Assembly (NCBI GenBank): GCA_937146725.1
Contig: CAKZRU010000104.1
Coordinates: forward strand, 1-64,000
Reading direction: 5' to 3'
Source of the DNA: an uncultured Myxococcales bacterium
GTDB taxonomy: Bacteria > Myxococcota_A > Bradymonadia > UBA7976 > VGTA01
DNA length: 64,000 bases
Under the pieces are notes generated by a model that was not told the DNA's origin, ran no database searches, and saw only the letters and a list, made by a program, of their open reading frames with translations. Shown in pieces: positions 1 through 8,646 of the stretch; the first letter of the stretch is position 1; the number at the start of each line of letters is the position of its first letter. The translations under genes were made by a program, and so were the position numbers.

Positions 1-1917
1 CAAAATGTAATGTTGGGAGAGGACATGGATCCCTCGATCATTGGACAGGCGTTGGAACTTAAAGATCGACCCTTGGATGAAATCTATCAAACCCTAAGAA
101 AAGAGATTTTTGAGGCGGTTGCCTTACATGAAATTGGCCATACCGTAGGTTTACGCCATAACTTTGAAGCCTCTTTTGATGCCTTAAATTATCAAGACGA
201 ATTTTGGGAGATTCGCAAAAACAGTGCACCCGAAGAATGGGCTGAGCAAAGACTTTCCGAGTATCGTTATGCCTCAATTATGGACTATGGCGCTCGCTTT
301 AATAGCGATACCAAAGGTCTAGGGCGCTATGACTATGCTGCCATCAGTTATGTATATGCAGGTTATGCCGAAGCCTTTAGTGATCGCGTTGAAGTACCTA
401 GTGCTTTAAAGACCTTGCTTAAGGTTAAAGATTACAGTGAAATCCCTACCTTACTTGGCGATGAAGCAGCGATTAAAGACAGGTTATATCGACCTGTCTC
501 TGAACTTATGGAAGAAAGACGCGAAGGGGTTTTAACCAACACTCGCCTGCTTTTGGAAGATCGAGATCAATCGAGTCAAAACTTTTGGAGTGAGCGTACT
601 GTTCCCTATGCTTTTTGTAGTGATGAGTATCGAGGAGACTTACGCTGTCGAACTTGGGATGAGGGCGCAAACCATGTAGAAGCAGTGCAAAGCGCTTTTA
701 ATCGTTTTTGGAGTTTTTACTTCTTTGATCACTATCGACGTGGTCGAGGTGAGATCGCCTTTCAAAATGGCTTCTTTGGACGGATCTCAAGAGTCATGGA
801 GTATTTGGTCTACCCGTGGCAACATTATGTTTTTTATGACAATTATGACCTAGATGTTAAAGATGACTTACTCAGCGCTTCCATCATGGGGCTGAACTTT
901 CTCAATGAGGTGATGGCTGCACCAACACCTGGATATTACTGTAAATATAACGACCAAAACTTTTATGTACCTCGAGGCTATGTCAGTCGTCCTAACGATG
1001 ACTTATGCGATTTATATATTCCTTATGGGGTGGGCAGAAATATGTATCTGCAGTTCAGCAATGACTATCTCTATAAAATCAACAGCTTTGGAGCGTATTA
1101 CGACAAGCTTTTCTTATCGCAGAGCTTGGTGATGAACTTTACCAATTTCTTTAAGGTTGTCGATGAGTCTGACCGACGACGTTTTAATATCAACTTTTAT
1201 CGTGGTTTTAAGCGAGAGATCATCAACCTTATCAGAAACCTTGTCTTTTCTTCTTTGCCGGCCTACTACAAGAGCGGTGCTTCGAACGTACCTGATTTAA
1301 GTACCTACAAAGCCTCCAACTTCCATTATCAGCTTGATGATGAGGGCATTCCTAGACCGGTGAATATGGTCGATACACGCAAAGCGCTTAAGCCCTTGGT
1401 CGGTCCTGATGCTCTACCTGATAGTCAAGAAACAATTAATAGTGGGAATCCTAGAGTTTTTGCACCGGTCCCTTATAACATGATGCGACAAAATCTGATT
1501 CTTGCTTCGATTTATAACTCCTCTAGTGATGATGAGGAGACTGATATGATCGATTACTTACACATTGAAGAACTAGGCTCGAGTGATGCAAGAGAATATG
1601 ATGAAGATACAGTGGTTGAGCAATTTTCAGATCCCTACACAGGCAGTATTTATCAGGCGGCTCAAACCTATGATGGCTTTTCGATTGGAGTGGAGATTAT
1701 TCGGGAGGCCAATCTTTACCGAGAAGGGCCTTGGCAACGCGCTTATGAGCAAGTTCAGCGCTTTCCAGATGAGCCTAACTACCAAGAACAATTTGCCAAT
1801 CGGGAGTTTATTTTACAGCAGTATGTTGAACTGATGAATGACCTTAGAGAGATTCGTATGTTTGTTGATGACAGTCGTAATCAAATCAATATCTCAGCCC
1901 AAGGGGATATGCCATGA
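1..1917 (+). CDS. Zinc metalloprotease, metzincin-like, 5' end outside window
   Basis: The frame is open from the left edge, and codons before the first ATG (position 10) still align with the paralogue downstream, so the gene begins outside the window. Counting from that ATG, HEIGHTVGLRH at residues 40-50 matches the metzincin zinc motif HExxHxxGxxH, and SIMDYG at 89-94 looks like the Met-turn. The long C-terminal part rich in Tyr, Phe and Asp resembles the DUF4953/DUF5117 (EcxA-like) zinc-dependent proteases. It aligns with the next gene almost to its end (LRxIRxxVDxxxN). The missing N-terminus probably holds a lipoprotein signal like the one in the paralogue. Substrate unknown. The stop overlaps an ATGA, but the next gene probably starts further down. 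Confidence 0.8.
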   Translation, partial: QNVMLGEDMDPSIIGQALELKDRPLDEIYQTLRKEIFEAVALHEIGHTVGLRHNFEASFDALNYQDEFWEIRKNSAPEEWAEQRLSEYRYASIMDYGARFNSDTKGLGRYDYAAISYVYAGYAEAFSDRVEVPSALKTLLKVKDYSEIPTLLGDEAAIKDRLYRPVSELMEERREGVLTNTRLLLEDRDQSSQNFWSERTVPYAFCSDEYRGDLRCRTWDEGANHVEAVQSAFNRFWSFYFFDHYRRGRGEIAFQNGFFGRISRVMEYLVYPWQHYVFYDNYDLDVKDDLLSASIMGLNFLNEVMAAPTPGYYCKYNDQNFYVPRGYVSRPNDDLCDLYIPYGVGRNMYLQFSNDYLYKINSFGAYYDKLFLSQSLVMNFTNFFKVVDESDRRRFNINFYRGFKREIINLIRNLVFSSLPAYYKSGASNVPDLSTYKASNFHYQLDDEGIPRPVNMVDTRKALKPLVGPDALPDSQETINSGNPRVFAPVPYNMMRQNLILASIYNSSSDDEETDMIDYLHIEELGSSDAREYDEDTVVEQFSDPYTGSIYQAAQTYDGFSIGVEIIREANLYREGPWQRAYEQVQRFPDEPNYQEQFANREFILQQYVELMNDLREIRMFVDDSRNQINISAQGDMP

Positions 1918-1982
1918 GTCGTGACGCAAGCAAAATCAATACATTGAGTGTAAGTCTGCCTAACCTAAAGGGATTAAAGGTA

Positions 1983-4900
1983 ATGAAATTAACGCTGTCT
2001 AAGCATCCATTGCTTTGGTGTAGCCTCGTTTTATTAAGTCTTGGAGCATGTGCAGAGCGTGCTTCTGAGATTTCAACCGTACAGCCAAATTATACCGAAA
2101 AAGAGATCTTTGTTGGAGAGTGGTATTTTCAGCAAACTGTCACCGAAGTTGCACCAGAAGGCTCGCTTGGTTTTGCCGGATATGAAAGCTCTTTAGAAAA
2201 GATCCGTTGGGAGATTACTGAGGATACTTTATACGCACTACAAAGTTATGACCCGGTTCCAGGACTGAATGAAAGTGAAGCCCGCCCCGGTAGTGAAGAC
2301 TATGCGGATGGCATTGTGGCAGCCTATCCCATTATATCTCATTTTGATATTAGGCGTGCTTACAACAGCTCCACCGGTGAAGCGAGTAATGTCACCGAAG
2401 AAAATACCGTTGATCGTCCATGGCATGAACGAGAGTTTATGCGGATTGATTGGGGCGGGAATCGGATCGATGGACCCGCCAGTATGTCTTTTGTTCTTCG
2501 TAATAGTCAGAGTCCGGACTTTATTAGAGATCACGAACGTTTTGATCCCGATCACTTACTGATCGACTCAGATTATATCCAATTTACCACTCAAGGTGAC
2601 TTACGAGATGGCGGACGTACCTGCGCTATGGTGTATGGGGTTAATACCTGTGCCGATGCAGAAGTTCGCATCAGAACTTCGATGTATAAGGTCAAGGAAG
2701 AAGATAAACTTGGCTTTAAGCCTATGACCTATCCTGACTTTTTACAGCTGGCAAGAGTCAAAGGTAGTGATGAGTCCTGTCCGCATCCGGAATATTCACC
2801 CGAGTTTGCGAGTGAATGTGAGTATGTGCGCTCAACATCCTTTGGGTTTGGTGAAAATACTTCTTCGGTCAGCTTTGCCTGTACGCCAGAGTTCAACGAG
2901 GTTCTCAACACTGATGTATTTGGATATGCCGGTGCTCTGCGTGAAGATAGCTGCGGTATTGCTCAGATTCCTATCGCTGCTCAATATGGTTATTTTAGAA
3001 CAGAACGTTTTGCATATGATCGCCAATTAGGTGGAGCACATGACAGTTCTAGACTCTTTTTGGCCAACCATCATAATATTTGGAAAGATGAAGCACAAAC
3101 CCAAGCGAAACCAATTATTTATTACACAAATCCTGGCTATCCAGAAGATCTAGAACCGATTACCTCAGAGATTTCTAATGAATGGGATATGCCCTTTGTT
3201 AAAGCCGTTTTGCTGAAAACCGGTCAAAGTGAAGATGAGTTAAGAGATGCTCTCACCAAGGATGCAGAAGAAGCACAAGTAAAGCCATGGATGTTCCTAA
3301 AAGGTGATCGTTTACGGGCAGGGGCGATGTACCAAATTCGTCGTAATACCTGTTCTTTTGAGGGCATTGAAGACTACCAAAAGAAGTTTCGCAATGATCC
3401 AAAGCTCACCACGCGTTTAGCTGAAGTCATTGATGAAGCAAGTCGAGGAGAAGGCTTGCTTCCAGGTCATTTGCTCAAAATCTGCGCTGGTCTTCGCCAT
3501 TATAGTCGCGAAGCAAAATTGAAGCCTAGTTTTGAATGGCAACAGCTTGGTGATTTGCGTTATAGCTTTGTGAATTGGGTATTTGATCCGCAACCCTCTG
3601 GACCTTTGGGGTATGGGCCTTCAGCAACCGACCCTGAAACCGGACGAATTCTTAAGGGAAATGCCAATGTTTATGGCGGAGCGATTGACACCTATGCACG
3701 TAGTTCAGCAGATATAATTAGAGCAATGAATGAAGACCTTAGCCTTGATGCCTTACTTTCAGGAGAGCATTACAGTACTTGGTTAGAAAGTGGTCATTCT
3801 ATGGTTGATTTAGCCACTCAAAGTTCAGCTTTAAGTGTGGCTGACTTAGAACTAGACCAACAAGTCAGTTCCTTTGATGCTGAAAGCGCCTATGGTGCTT
3901 ATAAAACACCGGATGGCAAGATTGATACCGCAGCCTTACGGACTCACCTAAGAAGACGCTTAGCCCAGCCGGTTGATCACGATCCTTTGCATAAAATGAG
4001 TAATCTGCCCAATACGGCGAAAGCTCGTCTAGACATGATCAAGAATCATCCCCGAGTTAGAGAAATGGCTCAAACTGATGAACGTTTAGCCTTGCTTGCT
4101 GCTCAAAGCGGAGAAAGTTTAGAAAATGGTATTTCCTCTGAATTAGCCAATCATGCAGTTGATTCTTTATTGAATCCGGCTGAGCTTAGTCAAAAACTTA
4201 CGGAGAGAACTAAGTTTTTTGCTGACCAAAATATGCTTATGGCAGATTTTGTTGATGATTCAGTCATTGGGCTCGCCTTGGACCTTAAAGGAACCGATGC
4301 GGACGAAGTGTACCGCATATTGAGAGAAGAAATCTATCGAGCGGTTATGCTCCATGAGATTGGGCATACTTTGGGACTTACCCACAATTTCTCTGCCAGC
4401 TTTGACGCCTTAAACTATCCGGAACGTTTTTGGGAGATCTATCAAAATAATGAGAGTGTGGATGCTCGTAATGAAGAGCGCATTGATGAGTATCGCTATA
4501 CCTCAATTATGGACTATGGAAGTCGATTCAATTCGGATATTCACGGTTTAGGTAAGTACGATCATGCGGCGATTGCCTTTGTTTATTCCGGTGATATGCA
4601 GGTGGAAGAATATACTGCTGATGTTCCTCCGGCGATTGACTATGAGGTCTTGATCAATGGATATGAAAGTATTCCAGATTTACTTGATGGGAATCTGACT
4701 AAGCTTTCTCGTCGAACTCATCGTCCTTTAGGGGAAATCTATAATGAGCAAATCAAAGGCTTACTAAAGAACAGTGAAGTTTTTGCGAGCGATCCCGCTG
4801 GAGCTTTAGCAGGTGCAGGCTATGACTCAGATGCTGCCCCTCTACCGGTAGGTGAGCTATATTATAGTGATCATCGAGTACCCTATAACTACTGTGCTGA

Positions 4901-6122
4901 TTTTTATAACGGAAACTTAGATTGCAAGACTTGGGATGAAGGTGCTTCCCATGTAGATGTGGTACAAGGTGCGATTCAAAATTATTGGAATTACTACGTC
5001 TTTAATCACTATCGCCAAGGTCGAAGTGAGCGCTCATTTGTCAATGGCTACTTTGGCCGTGAAGCACGCTTAGGTAACTATATTAGTTATCCATTCCGCT
5101 ATTACTACTTTTATCAAAGTTATGACCTAAATCTACGCTTGGACTTGTATCGGGCCGCGGTGACAAGTCTAAACTTTATCTCACAAGTCATTGGTGCACC
5201 TCGTCCAGGCAAGCATTGCTACGATGAGATACAGGGCTTATACCGTCCACTAAATGCCTTTACTGATGATATCGCCCAAGAAGCCTGCGACGATAGTATT
5301 GAAGTGCCTTTTGGGATAGGACGGCCATTTGAGCATGCTTTCAATGATGAGTACTATTATCAAATTGATCGTATCGGCAGTTTTATGAGCAAGGAAAGCT
5401 TGCTCTTTTACTTAACCGATACCTCAAGTCAGTTCTTTAGAATTAGTAATATCGGTGATACCCGTGCCTTTTCTATCGGCTATTACCGTATTTATCAGCA
5501 GGCGATGGTGAAGCTTGTTAAGGACCTTGTAGTGACCTGGCTTGATGGTGGCAATCCTGCTCGTCAAGGTGAAGATGAGGTGTTGGGTGATGGCTTTAAC
5601 TATCTACTCAAGGACGAAGGTTATGTTCCAAGAGCCATTGCTGCGGCCTCACAATTAGGACAGGACGAAGAAACTTTAAGGACTGCACCACGCGTAGAAG
5701 CACCTATCAATTATAATATGGTGTGGACAAGTCTGCTCTTAAACACAGTCTTTAACACCTCAACTTATGATGGTCGTCCTGACTTTGCTGACTATATTTT
5801 AGTGGCAGAACAAGGGACAGGTGAGGATAGAGAGCTTGCCGAAGGACAAGAAGTGATCAGCTTTACTTATCCGCACACCGGTGCAAAATATAGAGCTTCC
5901 CAAACCCTTGATGGTCTATCTATTTCTTATGAAGTACTTCGACGTGCAAACCTAATGGTTAGTGAAGAATGGGAGCCTGCTAAGGCAGAATTAGAATCCG
6001 ATCCTGAAGACCCACAGGCCCAACGCCGATTCTCAATGGCTCAACGTCAGCTTGGCCGTTACCATGATCTCATTCAAGATTTAAGAATTATCAGAGATTT
6101 GGTTGACTATTATAATGATTAA
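1983..6122 (+). CDS. Zinc metalloprotease lipoprotein, paralogue of preceding gene
   Basis: Predicted secreted, lipid-anchored zinc protease of 1379 residues. I chose ATG 1983 over the ATG at 1914 because AAAGG lies just upstream and the protein then opens with a lipoprotein signal (LGAC, Cys23). The zinc motif HEIGHTLGLTH is at about residues 791-801, followed by an SIMDYG Met-turn. The C-terminal 600 residues align with the preceding gene, which suggests tandem duplication. The 770-residue N-terminal part is probably the DUF5117/DUF5118-type prodomain region of this protease group. The pair is likely co-transcribed. Whether it acts in nutrition, predation or envelope processing cannot be told from sequence. 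Confidence 0.82.
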   Translation: MKLTLSKHPLLWCSLVLLSLGACAERASEISTVQPNYTEKEIFVGEWYFQQTVTEVAPEGSLGFAGYESSLEKIRWEITEDTLYALQSYDPVPGLNESEARPGSEDYADGIVAAYPIISHFDIRRAYNSSTGEASNVTEENTVDRPWHEREFMRIDWGGNRIDGPASMSFVLRNSQSPDFIRDHERFDPDHLLIDSDYIQFTTQGDLRDGGRTCAMVYGVNTCADAEVRIRTSMYKVKEEDKLGFKPMTYPDFLQLARVKGSDESCPHPEYSPEFASECEYVRSTSFGFGENTSSVSFACTPEFNEVLNTDVFGYAGALREDSCGIAQIPIAAQYGYFRTERFAYDRQLGGAHDSSRLFLANHHNIWKDEAQTQAKPIIYYTNPGYPEDLEPITSEISNEWDMPFVKAVLLKTGQSEDELRDALTKDAEEAQVKPWMFLKGDRLRAGAMYQIRRNTCSFEGIEDYQKKFRNDPKLTTRLAEVIDEASRGEGLLPGHLLKICAGLRHYSREAKLKPSFEWQQLGDLRYSFVNWVFDPQPSGPLGYGPSATDPETGRILKGNANVYGGAIDTYARSSADIIRAMNEDLSLDALLSGEHYSTWLESGHSMVDLATQSSALSVADLELDQQVSSFDAESAYGAYKTPDGKIDTAALRTHLRRRLAQPVDHDPLHKMSNLPNTAKARLDMIKNHPRVREMAQTDERLALLAAQSGESLENGISSELANHAVDSLLNPAELSQKLTERTKFFADQNMLMADFVDDSVIGLALDLKGTDADEVYRILREEIYRAVMLHEIGHTLGLTHNFSASFDALNYPERFWEIYQNNESVDARNEERIDEYRYTSIMDYGSRFNSDIHGLGKYDHAAIAFVYSGDMQVEEYTADVPPAIDYEVLINGYESIPDLLDGNLTKLSRRTHRPLGEIYNEQIKGLLKNSEVFASDPAGALAGAGYDSDAAPLPVGELYYSDHRVPYNYCADFYNGNLDCKTWDEGASHVDVVQGAIQNYWNYYVFNHYRQGRSERSFVNGYFGREARLGNYISYPFRYYYFYQSYDLNLRLDLYRAAVTSLNFISQVIGAPRPGKHCYDEIQGLYRPLNAFTDDIAQEACDDSIEVPFGIGRPFEHAFNDEYYYQIDRIGSFMSKESLLFYLTDTSSQFFRISNIGDTRAFSIGYYRIYQQAMVKLVKDLVVTWLDGGNPARQGEDEVLGDGFNYLLKDEGYVPRAIAAASQLGQDEETLRTAPRVEAPINYNMVWTSLLLNTVFNTSTYDGRPDFADYILVAEQGTGEDRELAEGQEVISFTYPHTGAKYRASQTLDGLSISYEVLRRANLMVSEEWEPAKAELESDPEDPQAQRRFSMAQRQLGRYHDLIQDLRIIRDLVDYYND

Positions 6123-6204
6123 AACGTTTCAATAAGGGCAGTCTATGATATGAGCATGCTCTCATTTTGAAATCTTTCATTGGTCAATTTAAAGGTCGTG
6201 TCAC

Positions 6205-7878
6205 TTGCTATCTCGCTTACTCATTAAAAACTTCGCCATTATAGAAGAAGAAGATATTGAGTTTGAATCTGGTTTCACTGCATTAACCGGTGAAACCGGT
6301 GCGGGAAAATCAATTATTCTTGATGCGATGGCCTTGGTACTCGGTGGACGAGCAAGCACTGATATGGTGCGGCGAGGTGAAGTTAAGGCTGAGGTAAAGG
6401 CAACATTTTCCTTGGTCTCTCATGAACTTGGCATTGTGAAGGAGAGACTTCATCAGCATGGTATATCGCTTGAAGATGACCGCTATCTAAACATTAAGCG
6501 AGTGGTCAGTATTCATGGCCGAAATACGGCCAAAATTGAGCGCAGTCGAGTATCAACAGCAGTTTTACGTGAAGTCTCCGAAGGCTTGATTGAAATCGTA
6601 AGGCAACACGAAAGTTATACTTTACTTGATCCAGATCAACACCTAGATCTTTTAGATGCCTTTGGTGAACATCAAAGCGAAGTGAGGCCATTGAGCCAAG
6701 CAGTAGAGCATTGGCGGGCGCTTGAAGCCGAGCAAAGAAAGCTTAAAGCAAGCCAAGCAGAACGGCAAGCGCGTATCCAAGAACTACAAAAGCGCATCGA
6801 TCACATAGATCGTTTAGGTCCGGAACCACAAGAAGATGAACAGGTAGAAAGGGATCTTAGGCTTTTACATGCTGCCGAAAACTTAAGCTCTTGGGTAGAG
6901 CAGGGCGTACATACTTTATATGAGGAACAAAACTCTGTTTTAGAGCGGATAGAGCGCTTGAGTTCAGGTCTAGAACGCTTGGTACATGTTGATGAACGGC
7001 TCTCACAGTTTTATGAAGTTTTACAAAATAGCCATCTTGAGTTAGATGAGCTAACGCACGATCTGAGACGGTTTCGTGGAGAGATTCCTCATGATCAAAG
7101 CGCTTTGGTAGAGCTTGAAACGCGTCGGGCTCAGCTTGAACAACTTAAAGATGAATATGGCTTAAGCTTAGCAGAGATCTTGGAGCAAGCCGAACTTTTA
7201 CGTCAAGAACGTGATAATTTAGAGCAGTTAAACCTTAGAGTCAAAGCGGCTCAAATTGAAGCCCAAGCCGCCCTAGCTGATGCCCAGTTACGTGCTAAAG
7301 CCTTATCTAAACATCGACATAAACTTGCAGAAACTCTATCACAAAAGATCGAGGCCGAGCTAGAGCATTTGGGCATGGCTCAATGTCGTTTTAAAGTGGA
7401 TATGCAAGAGGGAAAGCTGAATGAAAAAGGGACAGACCGCGTTGAGTTTTTAATTTCCCCCAATCCGGGCGAAGGCTTTAAGTCCTTAGCAAGAATTGCC
7501 TCGGGTGGTGAGCTATCACGACTGACTTTGGCGCTCAAAGTAGTCTTAATGCATGCCGACCAAACACCCACTTATATTTTTGATGAGGTAGATAGCGGTA
7601 TTGGCGGTGCCATTGCGGAAGGCGTAGGTAAAAAACTTAAGAAAATCTCATCACAAAGACAGGTGATTTGTATTACTCACCTACCTCAAGTCGCATGCAG
7701 TGCTCACCGACATCTTAAAATTAAAAAAGTCCTATTAGCAGACCGAACTTTCAGTTCTATCCACTGCTTAAGTTCAGAAGAAAGAATCAATGAGGTTGCT
7801 AGAATGCTGGGTGGGCAAGATCTTACCAAAACTACGCTTGCCCATGCCAAGGAAATGGTTGCTCGAGGCCGAATGTGA
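6205..7878 (+). CDS. recN: DNA repair protein RecN
   Basis: SMC-like ATPase of double-strand break repair, cytoplasmic. Walker A GETGAGKS is at residues 29-36, the ABC signature SGGEL near 433-437 and Walker B YIFDEVD at 457-463, with a long Gln/Glu/Leu-rich coiled coil between (about 150-370). THLPQVA after Walker B is typical of RecN. At 557 residues it has the usual RecN length. The start is TTG: AAAGG at 6191-6195 sits 9 bases upstream, and translation opens with the expected LSRLLIKNFA. No SOS-type LexA box was recognised in the 82-base gap upstream. Confidence 0.95.
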   Translation: MLSRLLIKNFAIIEEEDIEFESGFTALTGETGAGKSIILDAMALVLGGRASTDMVRRGEVKAEVKATFSLVSHELGIVKERLHQHGISLEDDRYLNIKRVVSIHGRNTAKIERSRVSTAVLREVSEGLIEIVRQHESYTLLDPDQHLDLLDAFGEHQSEVRPLSQAVEHWRALEAEQRKLKASQAERQARIQELQKRIDHIDRLGPEPQEDEQVERDLRLLHAAENLSSWVEQGVHTLYEEQNSVLERIERLSSGLERLVHVDERLSQFYEVLQNSHLELDELTHDLRRFRGEIPHDQSALVELETRRAQLEQLKDEYGLSLAEILEQAELLRQERDNLEQLNLRVKAAQIEAQAALADAQLRAKALSKHRHKLAETLSQKIEAELEHLGMAQCRFKVDMQEGKLNEKGTDRVEFLISPNPGEGFKSLARIASGGELSRLTLALKVVLMHADQTPTYIFDEVDSGIGGAIAEGVGKKLKKISSQRQVICITHLPQVACSAHRHLKIKKVLLADRTFSSIHCLSSEERINEVARMLGGQDLTKTTLAHAKEMVARGRM

Positions 7879-7926
7879 TTTCTTTGTGGGTACTATGATT
7901 AGAAACTTGACTACTTAAAAGGAGTT

Positions 7927-8646
7927 ATGATGCAGATTGATCACTTTGAAACTTGGGAAGATTATCTACATAACTCTCAAGCAAGCTCAGCACAAAGCAA
8001 GAAGCGATCAACTAAAGAGTTTGCGGGGGGCAGTTCACCTTACTCACCTCAACAGTACTCATTAAAAGCACAACCACAATTGACATTAAGCTTGAATGAC
8101 CTTGGCTTAAAGATTGACTTTAAAGCCCCATTCATGTCGAACAAACGTCCTCCAGAACCAAGTGGACGCCTATGGGGCTTGTGGGAATATGAAGTCTTAG
8201 AAGTATTTTTAGCGGGCGCTCATGATGAGTATTTAGAGCTTGAGTTTGGTCCATATGAACATCACTTAGCTCTATATTTTAGGGGGGAACGTCATTTAAT
8301 CAACGAGATGTTGGAGCTTAATTCGCTTTCGTTTTGGCATGAAGAAATATTTTGGGGTGGCAGTTGTTTACTTGCTTATCATAACCTTCCTCCTAGTTTT
8401 ACTGATCTTGGGCAAGAAACAACCGTAGATCATATAAGTGGGCAAGAAGGAAGCGATAGTAAAGATAGAGTAATCCTTGGAATTAACGCCTTTTGGTGCT
8501 TTCAAGATCGCTTAGAAAAACGTAAGTATTGCTGTGCTTTTCCCTTACCAGGGGCGAGTCCAGACTTCCATCAACCTCAGCAGTTTCCAAAATATACTTT
8601 AGCTAAGCCAAAGCCCACTTTACATAAACAAAAGTATGAATCATGA
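7927..8646 (+). CDS. UPF0462 (C4orf33-like) family protein
   Basis: The middle and C-terminal parts match my recollection of the UPF0462 family, known mainly from the animal protein C4orf33. Shared features are a hydrophobic strand ending in APF, a Pro-rich loop, then GLWEYEVLEVF, YLELEFGP, HHLALYF, and near the end PSPDFH-like GASPDFH. The fold is probably a small beta-sandwich related to sugar-binding modules; no catalytic residues can be assigned. GGAG stands 2 bases before ATGATG, so the second ATG (7930) may be the start. The last bases overlap the next start (ATGA), so the two products are probably made together. Confidence 0.65.
   Translation: MMQIDHFETWEDYLHNSQASSAQSKKRSTKEFAGGSSPYSPQQYSLKAQPQLTLSLNDLGLKIDFKAPFMSNKRPPEPSGRLWGLWEYEVLEVFLAGAHDEYLELEFGPYEHHLALYFRGERHLINEMLELNSLSFWHEEIFWGGSCLLAYHNLPPSFTDLGQETTVDHISGQEGSDSKDRVILGINAFWCFQDRLEKRKYCCAFPLPGASPDFHQPQQFPKYTLAKPKPTLHKQKYES

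Noticed and set aside
1914..1982. ATG at 1914 overlapping the first protease stop as start of the second
   Set aside because: It would place 23 polar residues before the lipoprotein signal; ATG 1983 has a ribosome site and gives a normal signal peptide.
6150..6167. Possible terminator between the protease and recN (ATGAG, loop, CTCAT, T-run)
   Set aside because: The stem has only five pairs with a short, imperfect T-run; too weak to call.
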